A stretch of 64,000 nt of DNA from Burkholderia sp. FERM BP-3421. GTDB lineage: Bacteria; Pseudomonadota; Gammaproteobacteria; Burkholderiales; Burkholderiaceae. The notes below the pieces were generated by a model that was not told where the DNA came from, made no database searches, and was given only the letters and a program-made list of their open reading frames with translations. Where the stretch lies: contig NZ_CP117782.1 in assembly GCF_028657905.1 (NCBI RefSeq), positions 310,001 to 374,000 on the forward strand, written 5' to 3'. Positions within the stretch are counted from its first letter, which is position 1. The number at the start of each line of letters is the position of its first letter. Position numbers and translations under genes: made by a program. Shown here one piece after another: positions 28,434 through 38,363 of this stretch.

Positions 28434-29639
28434 TTATTTTAACTGAGATTTTGAGAATTCGGCCAGATTTCCGGCGAGATCGCCGCGCGACGCCAGTTCG
28501 TCCGCCCAGGCGGCCGCGCGGGTGCGCAGCGCCGTGCGATGTCTCCAGAAATCGGCCCAGTCCGGCGCGCCCTGGCCGTTCCAGGCATGCCAGAAACGCG
28601 CGAGCGCGGCGCCGGCCGGGGCGTCGAGGCCGTCCCCCAGGTGCGCGAGCGCGGCGTCGAGCTTCGGCAGGTGCGCGTCGTCGGCCTGCGGGTAGATTTG
28701 CCAGACGAATGGCCGCCGGGCCCATTGCGCGCGCACGAACGAATCCTCGCCGCGGACGAAGTTGATGTCGCTGACCCACAGCAGCGGGTCGTAGGCGGGC
28801 TGCGCGACGAACGCGAGCCCGTGTGCGCACAGGTTGCCGCGCGCCGCCCGGCTGCCGGCCGCGAGCTGGCCCGTGCCGAAGAAGCGGCCGAGCCCGGCCG
28901 ACACCCGGCCTTCCGGCGCCAGCAGGGCGACCGGCTGGTCGCCGTCGCGCCATTGTTCGAGCAGCGCGTCGAGCGCCGGATTTTCGTACGCGAACAGCGA
29001 CGCGACCAGCGTGCCGGCGGCCGGCGCGGGGCCGCCCGTCGCGGCCTGCCACCAGGCGTCGCGCGCCGCGGCGTCGAAGGCGTCGCGGCGCGCATCGAGG
29101 TCGCGCTCCTTGAGCACGCCGCCCGTGCCCGCGCCGAGCCCGGGGAAGAAGAAGGTCTTGGTGAGCGGATAGCGCGGGTGCGGCGAGGGCCGCAGATGAA
29201 AGTCGCCGACCCAGTCCTCGGCGCTCAGGTATTCGAGGTTGATCCACACCGGCGCGCGTGCGCGGCGGGCCATCGCCGCGACGTACTCGGGCGGCAGCTC
29301 GCATGCGAACGCCTCGATCACGACGTCGGCGATCGCGAGCGTGTCGCCCGCGTGGGCCGGCCCGCGCCAGTGCTCGACGACGATCCCGTCGAGCGTCTGG
29401 CGCGCGGCGTCGACGCGCGCGTCGGGCCGCAGCCGCGCGAACGGGTGCAGGTCGTCGACGAAGAGGCGCACCTGCCAGCCGTGTTCGTCGGCGAGTTGGC
29501 GCGCGAGGCGCCAGCAGACGCCGATGTCGCCGAAATTGTCGATCACCGCGCAGAACAGGTCGCAGGCGATGCGGCGGACGGCGGGCGCGGCGTCGACGAC
29601 GGCGGCGTGCGCGGACGGGATCAGGGGAAAGGACGGCAT
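28434..29639 (-). CDS. earP: EF-P arginine rhamnosyltransferase EarP
   Basis: GT-B glycosyltransferase that attaches dTDP-rhamnose-derived rhamnose to Arg32 of EF-P. 401 aa. The defining N-terminal motif DNFGDIGVCWRLARQL begins at Asp34, with a second Asp at 38; the equivalent Asp pair is essential in characterised EarP. The nucleotide-sugar end of the fold has RGEDSFVRAQWARRPFVWQIYPQ. It is located 170 bp upstream of efp in the same orientation and divergent from uvrC. Confidence 0.95.
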   Translation of the reverse strand: MPSFPLIPSAHAAVVDAAPAVRRIACDLFCAVIDNFGDIGVCWRLARQLADEHGWQVRLFVDDLHPFARLRPDARVDAARQTLDGIVVEHWRGPAHAGDTLAIADVVIEAFACELPPEYVAAMARRARAPVWINLEYLSAEDWVGDFHLRPSPHPRYPLTKTFFFPGLGAGTGGVLKERDLDARRDAFDAAARDAWWQAATGGPAPAAGTLVASLFAYENPALDALLEQWRDGDQPVALLAPEGRVSAGLGRFFGTGQLAAGSRAARGNLCAHGLAFVAQPAYDPLLWVSDINFVRGEDSFVRAQWARRPFVWQIYPQADDAHLPKLDAALAHLGDGLDAPAGAALARFWHAWNGQGAPDWADFWRHRTALRTRAAAWADELASRGDLAGNLAEFSKSQLK

Positions 29640-29714
29640 CGGAAGCGGGGCGGGAATGCTCTAAACTGGCGATTCTAAATGACCTGTTCGCGCGCGCGCC
29701 GCGTCGAATCACGC

Positions 29715-31775
29715 ATGACATCCCCCGAGACACCCGAAACCGTTTTCGAGCCCAAGAAGATCCTCGCGCAGTTGCCGCACATGCCGGGCGTCTACCGCTA
29801 CTACGATGCCGACGGCGCGGTGCTGTACGTCGGCAAGGCGCGCGACCTGAAGAAGCGCGTGTCGAGCTATTTCAACAAGACCCAGCTGTCGCCGCGCATC
29901 GCGATGATGGTCACGCGCATCGCGCGGATCGAGACCACGGTCACGCGCTCGGAAGCCGAGGCGCTGCTGCTCGAAAACAACCTGATCAAGGCGCTCGCGC
30001 CGCGCTACAACATCCTGTTTCGCGACGACAAGTCGTACCCGTACCTGAAGCTCACCGGCCATCGCTTCCCGCGCATGGCGTATTACCGCGGCGCGGTCGA
30101 CAAGAAGAACCAGTATTTCGGGCCGTTCCCGAGCGCTTGGGCGGTGCGCGAGAGCATCCAGATCCTGCAGCGGGTGTTCCAGCTGCGGACCTGCGAGGAT
30201 TCGGTGTTCAACAACCGCACCCGGCCCTGCCTGCTGCACCAGATCGGCCGTTGCAGCGCGCCGTGCGTCGGCGCGATCGGCGACGACGACTACGCGCGCG
30301 ACGTGTCGAACGCGTCGCGTTTCCTGCTGGGCCGCCAGAACGAGGTGATGGGCGAGCTCGAGCAGAAGATGCATGCGTTTGCCGCCGAACTGAAGTTCGA
30401 GCAGGCGGCGCAGGTGCGCAACCAGATGAGCTCGCTCGCGACCGTGCTGCACCAGCAGGCGATCGACGTCGGCGGCGACAGCGACGTCGACATCCTGGCC
30501 GTGGTCGCGCAGGGGGGGCGCGTGTGCGTGAATCTCGCGATGGTGCGCGGCGGCCGGCATCTGGGCGACAAGGCCTACTTCCCCGCGCATGTGGAGAGCG
30601 CGCTGACCCTCGCGGAAGGCGGCGCGGGCGATGCGGAGGCTGATGATCGGGCGGCGGGCGGTCCCGCGGAGGGCGGTCCCGCGGCGGGAGACCTTGCTGC
30701 GGGCGATCCTGCGGCAGACGACCTCGCGACGGAGGGCGCGACGGCCGGCGCGGCGGCGCTCGAGCGCGAGGTGCTCGAGGCCTTCATCGCGCAGCACTAC
30801 CTCGGCAACCGGGTGCCGCCGGTGCTGGTGGTGAGCCATGCGCCCGCGAACCGCGAGCTGATCGACATCCTGACCGAGCAGGCGGGGCACAAGGTGACGC
30901 TGCTGCGTCAGCCGCAAGGACAGCGGCGCGCGTGGCTGACGATGGCCGAGCAGAATGCGCGGCTCGCGCTCGCGCGGCTGTTGTCAGAACAGGGTTCGCA
31001 GCAGGCGCGCACGCGCGCGCTCGCGGACGTGCTCGGCTACGACAGCGAGGATCTCGCGCAGCTGCGGATCGAGTGTTTCGACATCAGTCATACGATGGGC
31101 GAGGCGACCCAGGCGTCGTGCGTCGTCTATCACCATCACAAGATGCAGTCGGGCGAATACCGGCGCTACAACATCACCGGCATCACGCCGGGCGACGATT
31201 ACGCGGCGATGCGCCAGGTGCTCACGCGGCGCTACGAGAAAATGGTCGAGCAGGCGGCCGAGGCGGCCTCGGCCGACGCGGAGGCGGGCATCGACGCGGA
31301 CACGACGCGCGAAGCCGCAGCCGGCGCGCTGCTGCCGAACCTCGTGCTGATCGACGGCGGCAAGGGTCAGGTCGAGATGGCCCGCCAGGTCTTTACCGAG
31401 CTGGGGCTCGATTGCTCGATGCTGGTCGGAGTCGCGAAGGGCGAGGGGCGCAAGGTGGGCCTCGAGACGCTGGTGTTCGCCGACGGCCGCGCGCCGCTCG
31501 AGCTCGGCAAGGAAAGCGCGGCGCTGATGCTGGTTGCGCAGATCCGCGACGAGGCCCACCGTTTCGCGATCACAGGGATGCGCGCGAAGCGTGCGAAGGC
31601 GCGCCAGACCTCGCGGCTGGAGGAGCTGGAGGGCGTCGGCGCGAAGCGGCGCCAGCGCCTGCTCGCGCGCTTCGGCGGATTGCGTGGGGTGGTGGCGGCG
31701 AGCGTCGAGGAGCTGGCGAGCGTCGAGGGCATCTCGCACGCGCTCGCCGAACAGATCTACCGGCAGCTGCATTAG
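29715..31775 (+). CDS. uvrC: UvrABC excinuclease subunit C with low-complexity insertion
   Basis: Dual-incision nuclease of nucleotide excision repair. 686 aa from ATG 29715; an upstream ATG at 29679 would add 12 residues without family match. Domains: GIY-YIG (MPGVYRYYDADGAVLYVGKA), UVR helix pair (near 215-250, FEQAAQVRNQM), RNase H-like endonuclease (ECFDISHTMGEA, LIDGGKGQ) and C-terminal HhH2 (LEGVGAKRRQRLL). Residues about 301-347 are an Ala/Gly/Asp-rich stretch of degenerate repeats inserted between the UVR and nuclease domains. Confidence 0.95.
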   Translation: MTSPETPETVFEPKKILAQLPHMPGVYRYYDADGAVLYVGKARDLKKRVSSYFNKTQLSPRIAMMVTRIARIETTVTRSEAEALLLENNLIKALAPRYNILFRDDKSYPYLKLTGHRFPRMAYYRGAVDKKNQYFGPFPSAWAVRESIQILQRVFQLRTCEDSVFNNRTRPCLLHQIGRCSAPCVGAIGDDDYARDVSNASRFLLGRQNEVMGELEQKMHAFAAELKFEQAAQVRNQMSSLATVLHQQAIDVGGDSDVDILAVVAQGGRVCVNLAMVRGGRHLGDKAYFPAHVESALTLAEGGAGDAEADDRAAGGPAEGGPAAGDLAAGDPAADDLATEGATAGAAALEREVLEAFIAQHYLGNRVPPVLVVSHAPANRELIDILTEQAGHKVTLLRQPQGQRRAWLTMAEQNARLALARLLSEQGSQQARTRALADVLGYDSEDLAQLRIECFDISHTMGEATQASCVVYHHHKMQSGEYRRYNITGITPGDDYAAMRQVLTRRYEKMVEQAAEAASADAEAGIDADTTREAAAGALLPNLVLIDGGKGQVEMARQVFTELGLDCSMLVGVAKGEGRKVGLETLVFADGRAPLELGKESAALMLVAQIRDEAHRFAITGMRAKRAKARQTSRLEELEGVGAKRRQRLLARFGGLRGVVAASVEELASVEGISHALAEQIYRQLH

Positions 31776-31855
31776 CCGCGTCGCGCCGGGCCGCCGGCTT
31801 GTAGCGGGGCGGGTGACACGGCACAATTGCAGCTCCTTTACCCATGTCGCCTGCC

Positions 31856-32446
31856 ATGCCGTTCAATTTTCCGATTTTCCTGACGTGGGTGCGAATCGTG
31901 CTGATTCCGCTCGTGGTCGGCGTGTTCTATCTGCCGGACACGGTGATGAGCGGCGATCACCGCAACCTGGCGGCGGCGGTCGTGTTCATCCTGGCCGCGC
32001 TGACCGACTGGTTCGACGGCTTCCTGGCGCGCAAGTGGAACCAGACCTCGGCCTTCGGCGCGTTCCTCGATCCGGTCGCCGACAAGCTGATGGTGACGGC
32101 CGCGCTGCTGGTGCTCGTGCAGCTCACGCGGATCGACGCGGCGATCGCGCTCGTGATCGTCGGCCGCGAGATCGCGATTTCGGCGCTGCGCGAATGGATG
32201 GCGCAGATCGGCGCATCGAAGAGCGTCGCCGTGAATTCGCTCGGCAAGTTCAAGACGGCCTGCCAGATGATCGCGATCCCGATGCTGCTGTTCTATGGGC
32301 GTCTGCCGCTCGGCGTGTTCGAGCTCGATACGCGCGTGTGGGGGCAGTGGCTGATCTATCTCGCCGCCGTGCTGACGATCTGGTCGATGCTCTACTACAT
32401 GAAGCTCGCGTGGCCGCAGATTCGCGAGCGGGGCGGGGCGGCCTGA
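31856..32446 (+). CDS. pgsA: Phosphatidylglycerophosphate synthase
   Basis: Integral membrane CDP-alcohol phosphatidyltransferase making PGP from CDP-diacylglycerol and glycerol-3-phosphate. 196 aa with four or more hydrophobic helices. The active-site motif appears as DWFDGFLARKWNQTSAFGAFLDPVADK, split here only by description: Asp-Gly-x2-Ala-Arg then Gly-x3-Asp-x3-Asp. ATG 31844 would add MSPA. It follows uvrC as in E. coli and precedes tRNA genes. Confidence 0.95.
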   Translation: MPFNFPIFLTWVRIVLIPLVVGVFYLPDTVMSGDHRNLAAAVVFILAALTDWFDGFLARKWNQTSAFGAFLDPVADKLMVTAALLVLVQLTRIDAAIALVIVGREIAISALREWMAQIGASKSVAVNSLGKFKTACQMIAIPMLLFYGRLPLGVFELDTRVWGQWLIYLAAVLTIWSMLYYMKLAWPQIRERGGAA

Positions 32447-32489
32447 CGCGCGCGAGCGTGTGCAAAAGAAAAAAGGGTGCGAAAAAGTG

Positions 32490-32518
32490 TTGACACCCGA
32501 AACTGGTTTCTACATAAT
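32490..32518 (+). promoter_or_regulatory. Sigma-70 promoter of the tRNA-Gly genes
   Basis: TTGACA (32490-32495) and CATAAT (32513-32518) are separated by 17 bp. Transcription would begin near 32525, 46 bp before the first tRNA-Gly. Confidence 0.8.
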
Positions 32519-32570
32519 CTCGTTTCTCCGCTGCACGGCAAGCAGTAAGCGCAGCGGGAAGCAGCAAAAC

Positions 32571-32646
32571 GCGGGAGTAGCTCAGTTGGTAGAGCGCAAC
32601 CTTGCCAAGGTTGAGGTCGCGAGTTCGAGACTCGTCTCCCGCTCCA
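32571..32646 (+). tRNA. glyW: tRNA-Gly(GCC), copy 1
   Basis: 76-nt tRNA with encoded CCA. Acceptor stem GCGGGAG pairs with CTCCCGC, the anticodon GCC is at 32604-32606 (position 34-36) in loop TTGCCAA, and the T loop is GTTCGAGAC. It lies downstream of pgsA, matching the E. coli pgsA-glyW neighbourhood. Confidence 0.97.
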
Positions 32647-32701
32647 ATTCGAAGCGGCGTTTTGTGAGTAGTGAAGCAGCAGGACGTCCGATGCAGGACA
32701 T

Positions 32702-32777
32702 GCGGGAGTAGCTCAGTTGGTAGAGCGCAACCTTGCCAAGGTTGAGGTCGCGAGTTCGAGACTCGTCTCCCGCTCCA
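32702..32777 (+). tRNA. tRNA-Gly(GCC), copy 2
   Basis: Identical in all 76 nt to the copy at 32571, 131 bp downstream start to start, with anticodon GCC at 32735-32737. The same promoter can transcribe both. A terminator follows 43 bp later. Confidence 0.97.
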
Positions 32778-32819
32778 AATTTTGATCTTCAGCGTTCCAC
32801 GGAATTCTGTAAGTCGTTG

Positions 32820-32844
32820 AAAAAGGGGCGAAAGCCCCTTTTTT
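32820..32844 (+). terminator. Terminator after the tRNA-Gly pair
   Basis: AAAAGGGGC, loop GAAA, GCCCCTTTTTT: a stable hairpin with a GNRA loop and T run. It ends the tRNA-Gly transcript and marks the last clearly native base before the accessory block. Confidence 0.88.
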
Positions 32845-32978
32845 CATTCCGGTGAGGTCTACCGGAATCCAGCAGCAGCCAGCACTTTTCAGCCCATCTA
32901 TACGGACGCGGGCTGGAGCGTATTGTTGCTGGGCGGTAGCGGGCGATATGTCGACCATCTGTTCCTGAATGAACCCAG

Positions 32979-33452
32979 GTACAGAGGAGTTGAACATGGC
33001 ACTCTCCGCAACGGGCTTACCATTCAAGGCCTGAGCGCAGCAGCCACCATTTGGGCCACCGGCGCGTGGCGGGCTACGGTTTTCTGACCGAGGCCAGTAC
33101 GGTCACCGGTTTGATCCTGGTGACGAACCTGCTGCTCCGCCAGCGCGCCAAGCTGGTCGACCGCCATGTACCTGAGGCCGAAGCCGAAGAGCGCTACTAC
33201 AACATCGCACTGACCTGCGCGTCCTCGGATGAGGCGGTGATGCGGGCCGAATTGCTCAACGCCATCGGCGCGCACAATTTGCGACTGCGGGGAGTCGAAA
33301 GCCGGCAGCGCGATGGCGGACGTTCGGAAGTGCACACGATCGTCTACTCCACACAACAGGAAGATGAGCGGGTGGAAAAGCTGGTGGGCCGCTTGAGCCT
33401 GCTGCCGCAAACCTATTCCGCGAGCTGGACCTCTGATACGGGCAACACGTGA
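32979..33452 (+). pseudogene. MgtC/SapB family protein, truncated and frameshifted
   Basis: Remnant of an MgtC-type magnesium/virulence membrane protein. Two frames match the family. Up to about 33050 the frame gives LRNGLTIQGLSAAATIWATGA, the membrane helix core. From about 33054 another frame gives GYGFLTEASTVTGLILVTNLLL and the soluble C-terminal domain ending in DTGNT. The family shows these two parts continuous, so a small deletion joins them out of frame. The first half of the protein is missing. No upstream ribosome-binding site or promoter can be assigned. Confidence 0.7.
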
Positions 33453-33514
33453 GTGGCCGCGCTCTGCTGAGCACCTGCGCAAAGCCACGGCGCACGCAGA
33501 TGCTCAGCACTGTC

Positions 33515-33772
33515 TTACTCGACCAGCCAGTCCGCTTCACCTTCCACCAGTTTGCCGCCATGGCTGGTGCTGTCTCCCTCACGAGCCACCGGCTGGCCTT
33601 CCACGCTGGTGCCTGGCGAACCTGTCTGGATGACGGCACCGCAACTGATCCGATCACCAACGCGCGCGACGGCGCGGCCGTTGATCTCGGCACTGCTTGC
33701 GCCACTGACGACTGTACCGCTCCCGTGGATGGGGCAACTGTGTTTATGACCAACGAGGACGATTGGTTTCAT
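33515..33772 (-). CDS. PAAR-domain protein (T6SS spike tip)
   Basis: Complete 85-aa PAAR protein, which caps the VgrG spike and recruits cargo. The PAAR repeats are visible: GSGTVVSGASSAEINGR, RVGDRISCGA, then a second turn with REGDSTSHGG near the C terminus. Cys and His residues placed for the metal site occur in HSCPIHG and SCGA. It is the last gene of a minus-strand set with the DUF6708 proteins and the VasX-like effector, so probably their delivery tip. Confidence 0.88.
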   Translation of the reverse strand: MKPIVLVGHKHSCPIHGSGTVVSGASSAEINGRAVARVGDRISCGAVIQTGSPGTSVEGQPVAREGDSTSHGGKLVEGEADWLVE

Positions 33773-33816
33773 TTCAAACTCCTTGGGTTTAGAACGGCAT
33801 CAGCTTTTTCAAGTCA

Positions 33817-34772
33817 TCACGAATCAATACGCTCCCCGTTGACACGAATCACCGGCTTGCGTTTTTCGTTGAAGCCGCACAACCGGTCTATCTCCTTGAG
33901 GAACTGCGTGGACGGCACGTTGTACTGAATGAAGGCTTCGACGCTGCCCGGGAACGCGTTGATCAGCAGCCAGCCCAGCCAGAGCGGGATGGTGATGGGG
34001 GGGCCTTGAACAGGCCGTAGGGCTTCGCCAACCTACGTCGAAGCCCCGCATACCAGTCTCGGTAAGGTTGCTGTCTCTTGCCAACGGCATCGTCGTGGCG
34101 GCACCTGCGCGGGTTTAGGCAGATTTTCAAGACCTCGTTCCATGAAAACTTGAAGATAGGACCAGAGGGACTTGGCTGACCGATCTCCGTCAAATAGACC
34201 GAGATTTCCGCAAGCCGCACAGATCTCGGTCGGCGGATCCATGCTGTGGTCCACGCCGATGAGATACAGCGGGTGCCGGCTTGCGTAGCCACTTGCAGAC
34301 ACAATGGGAACGTACCCTGCCACGGCTTCGAGGTGATTCCAGTCGAGTACGTGGAGACGCTTCTGCCGCGGGTATATGAAGTAGAGTTTTCGGGTGCCTC
34401 GATGAATGCGAATAAAGGCGCCGCGACTCCGATGAGCCCCGCTGGCTAAGTAAAAAATAAAGGCCATGCCAATCGATACTGGTAGCCCGGAGAGCATAAC
34501 CAAGATTGTATCTGGCTCTATGCTTGCGGGGCCGAGGGCGAATATGCCCAATACAACTGCGAAGATGAAAACAACGACGGACATTCCAATGAGGCCGGCA
34601 GCTCCGCTTTGCGTGCAATTTGCATAAGTTTCAAGTTCGATACACCTATCGTTAATCCGTCGCACCCCATCGGGTTGAGGGGTTTCTTCCGTAGCCGATC
34701 TCGATACAGTGGCGTTCCACCAACGCGCAGGCTGTTTGGTAGACGCTTGATCAGATTGGCTGTCCTATCCAC
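33817..34772 (-). pseudogene. DUF6708 membrane protein, copy 2, with three frameshifts
   Basis: Decayed paralogue of the gene at 34782-35729. The N terminus (NLIKRLPNSLRVGGTPLY) is in one frame. The centre (CIELETYANC to SLWSYLQVFMERGLENLPKP) is in a second, joined near 34680. QQPYRDWYAGLRRRLAKPYG is in a third, joined near 34070 where two bases are absent relative to copy 1. The C terminus (IRVNGERIDS) is restored after a G7 run near 34000 where copy 1 has G5. Two membrane helices are still encoded. The multiple independent indels point to a true pseudogene. Confidence 0.82.
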
Positions 34773-34781
34773 GGCAACACT

Positions 34782-35729
34782 TCATGGCTCAATGCGCTCC
34801 CCGTTCACGCGGATAACCGGCGTGCGCTTCTCGTCGAAACCGCATAGCCGGTCGATCTCCTTGGGAAACTGCGTGTACGGCACGTTGTACTGGATGAAGG
34901 CTTCGACGCTGTCCGGAAATGCGTTGATGAGCAGCCAGCCCAACCAGAGCGGAATGGTGATGGGGGCCTTGAGCAGGCCGTAGGGCTTTGCCAACCTACC
35001 TCGCAGCCCCGTATACCAGTCTCGGTAGGGTTGCTGCGTCTCTTGCCACCGGCTTCGTCGTGGCTGGAGCGGCGCGGGCTTGGGTAGGCCCTCAGGACCT
35101 CGCTCCATGAAGGCTTGCAGATAAGACCAGAGCGCCCTGGCTGACCGGTCACCATCGAACATACCGAGGTTGCCACAGGCCGCACAGATCTCGGCGGGCG
35201 GATCCATAGCGTAGTCGATGCCGATCAAATACAGTGGATGTCGGGAAGTATTAATGCTGCCGGTAAAGGTCGGGATATACCCAGCTAAGGCCTCGATGCT
35301 ATCCCAGTCGAGTACGTGGAGGTGTGTCTGCCGGGGGTAAATGAAGTAAGCCTTTCGAGTTTCTCTATGGATGCGAATATAGCCTCCACGACTCCGATGG
35401 GCACCACTTGCGAAGTAAAAAAAGAGAACTATAGAAGGTAAAACCGGAGCAATAAGTGCGAAGGTTAGAAGTGTTTGTTCAGTTATCTTATCTCTATCCG
35501 CAACTGCCAATATCAGTAGCAGAGCGGATGCGGTCACGAGAATGGACATTCCAATATGACCAGCGATACTGCTCTGCGTAAAGTTAGCGTAGGTCTCAAG
35601 TTCGATACACTGTTTGCTGACCCGCCGCACTCCATCGGGTTGTGGCAATTCTCCAGAGGGGGGAGCTTTATATAGAGGCGTTCCACCGAGGCGTAGGCTT
35701 CTTGGAAGACGTTTAATTTCAGTTGTCAT
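34782..35729 (-). CDS. DUF6708 domain membrane protein
   Basis: 315 aa from ATG 35729, overlapping the upstream effector gene by 11 bp. The N-terminal cytoplasmic part is RLPRSLRLGGTPLYK. Two hydrophobic helices lie near residues 55-75 and 85-105. A conserved soluble domain follows, with GAHRSRGGYIRIHRETRKAYFIYPR, CAACGNLGMFDGDRSARALWSY and a C-terminal GERIEP. DUF6708 proteins recur next to T6SS effectors and Rhs genes. Membrane location, tandem duplication and position directly after a pore-forming effector make an immunity or adaptor role plausible; that is inference. Confidence 0.75.
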   Translation of the reverse strand: MTTEIKRLPRSLRLGGTPLYKAPPSGELPQPDGVRRVSKQCIELETYANFTQSSIAGHIGMSILVTASALLLILAVADRDKITEQTLLTFALIAPVLPSIVLFFYFASGAHRSRGGYIRIHRETRKAYFIYPRQTHLHVLDWDSIEALAGYIPTFTGSINTSRHPLYLIGIDYAMDPPAEICAACGNLGMFDGDRSARALWSYLQAFMERGPEGLPKPAPLQPRRSRWQETQQPYRDWYTGLRGRLAKPYGLLKAPITIPLWLGWLLINAFPDSVEAFIQYNVPYTQFPKEIDRLCGFDEKRTPVIRVNGERIEP

Positions 35730-38359
35730 TTGGTGCTCCAACGGGTTCAAGCTTGGAAGAGTCAATCGGATCGGTAAACCATCCCCCCGATGTGAATACC
35801 AACGGTGTCGGCGCGTCAGGTTGCAACAATGCCAAACCGGGTTGTTGCTCCGGATCCGGAAAGTACAGATATTCCAAGTCCACCTTGGCATCCTCATGCA
35901 TTTGAATCGACCAGCCACATTCCTTTCCAGTGCCACCTAACGGTGTAACCAAACACTCACGACGGTAGTCTATAGGGCTGCTTTCAGCGGAGTGGATAAT
36001 GGGCCCATTGACTCGGGAAAGCTTGTTGCCGCGCAGACTGAAGGCTAACCTTGTTTGGAATTTATCTCCTGGCACATCGTTTGTTCCGGGGAGTTGGCAA
36101 CTGATGCGAAGTGTACCCACTGAGTATCCGGGGGCTTTGTCCCACTCAGGCGTCAGGCGCGGGCGATAGTACAAACTATGTACAGCATCCAACTCCTCAT
36201 GATTGTTGTAATGGCGGCTGTCAATCCCCCACGCGCTGTGCTTAAGCCATCTCTCCACAGGGCCATGTTTGGTCATGTCTGCCCCAAACGCAAACCCAAT
36301 AACAAGTACGACGGCGATACCCGCAACAACGGCCCAGCCCCCCGGAGTCAGGCCAAGCACTATAGCGGCTGCTCCACCACCTGAAACAGTCAAGGCGGTG
36401 GCTGTGCCTCCTGCCCAGGTCGCAACCGTCAGCAGGCCGCCGGCCATGGCTGAGCTGACCAACATCCAACCTTGTTCTGGGTTACTTTCACCAAATGCAG
36501 CGGCCGCCCTAATTGCATCCGCAACTGCTGTGATGCCGACTCCCCCAGCACCGAAGATAGCTACCCCACGTTTGGCGGCAAGTATCTTCATGCTATTCGC
36601 TAAAGCGGTATTGCCACGCGCTTTAGCTGATATAACAGTGACGGCTGCGCTAGTTTCTATTCCAGCGCCAACAAGAGAGTAAAGGGCTCCAGCAACTGCC
36701 GCAGTATTTGCCGCCTTATTTTCCGTCGAATTCCACGCTTTTAGTGAATTATTCATTCCCTTAAGCGCAAGGAAGCCTCCTAATCCAGTGAAGAAGTGCC
36801 CTCCGGGGCCACGTATCCGATTCATCGCGTTAATGAACGGATTGCCTTCCATATGAATAGCCCGTGCCGGTGGCAGCGCAGGCCGCTCTGCCGGCGCGCG
36901 GTCAAGTTCGCGGTATGTGGTTTCACCAACCTTGACCCAGTCGTACACCAGAACACGAGTAAGTACATCGACCTGGTTGATTTTCGGCGGTGGCATTTTC
37001 CAGCCGCGCGAGCGCTCGGCACCGAGCGTTTGGTAACCTTGGAATTCATAGGCGGCACGCTGCAGATCCACCAAGCGGACATCATATACAACGATGGTTG
37101 CGTTGGCTCTGATCTCCATCACATGTCGCAGACGTCGTACCAGGACGTCTGCTTGCTTTGCTTCCGGTAGCACCTGCAACAATCCAATCAGCGCATTGGT
37201 GGCGGGAGCGATAACATGCTCTTCCATAAACTTGTCCATTACATCAAACATGTTTTTGGCAATATCGCCGGTGCTGGACTTCAACCGAGCCAACAGGATT
37301 TCGCTGCCATTGGCAAGTGCCAGCCAATAGGGGCTTTTGTCCGCAGGCTTGGCGATCAGGTCATCCATCACCTTGCCGCCCTCCTTGGTGTGAACCAAGC
37401 CGCCAATACACTGGAAGACTGCATTCTCATAGTCGCGTGCGTTGTGGATCACGGTAAGATCAAAACACCTCAGTGCTTTGCCCAACAGCTTCTCTTGGTC
37501 GATGAGTTGCACCCAGGCGATAGAATCGTTCACCGCTGTGGCAATGGTTTTCTCAAACTCTTTGATCTTCTTGGAGTAGGTCTCGGGAAACAATGTCGCG
37601 CCGGCATAGTTCACAAGATTGCGTTGCTTGGCTAGGGCTTTGGCCGAATCTGGGGAACTGGCCGCCTGCTTCTTCATGGCCTCAAAATAGTTGGTAATGA
37701 GAATCCCACTCTGCAACTTGTGTGCATTTTGCCCGGCATACTTGGTCTTGCTCGCGACCGCCTCCGTGACCAGATAGTGCAACTCACTTGCAATCCCGAT
37801 CGGATCTTGCAACGTGACCGCCAGAGGCGTGATTTCCATGCGCGGTTGCAAAGCGATGTACATGTTGCCCAAGATGTTATTGCTGTTGGGCGCTCCTTCG
37901 GTAAAGCGGATTTCGCTCCATCCGTAGTGCATCGGTACGCCGTAAACGGCGGGCGCGAGCAGTTCGAGCGTTGAGCTGCCAAGCAGTGCTGCATTGAAAA
38001 CGTGCTTTTGCCCGGCGCCTCCGGCAGGCATGCACTTGGTGGCCAATGTGTCGCGTAGACCGTCCTTATTGGTTTCGACCTGCCAGAGTGTGCGATGGGT
38101 AAGCAGCGTGTCACTTACCAACAGGTAGACGGTCTCTGCGGTTTTGCTCTCCGGAGCAAGTAGATAGGGTTTGGCACCGGCTGTATCGGGCCGGGTGTGC
38201 CGACCTGGTGTAGCATCTTTGTCATCAGACCGGTCCCACCAAATACGGGCAAATCGCACATCCTCGGTAACTTGATAGTGTTGTGTCCACATACGGTCAT
38301 TCTCGAAATAGCAGAGGTAGACGTAGGTGCCTGGGCGCAGCACGCGCAAACCATAGGCC

Positions 38360-38363
38360 TTAG
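38360..38363. repeat. Target-site duplication TTAG, left copy
   Basis: The 4-bp TTAG immediately outside the left end of the IS, repeated at 39714-39717. It fits the YTAR target preference of the IS5 subgroup. Confidence 0.85.

Noticed and set aside
32571..32777. Repeated 76-bp units as a CRISPR or attachment repeat
   Set aside because: They fold as two tRNA-Gly(GCC) genes with proper anticodons and CCA ends; only two copies, spacer not of CRISPR type.
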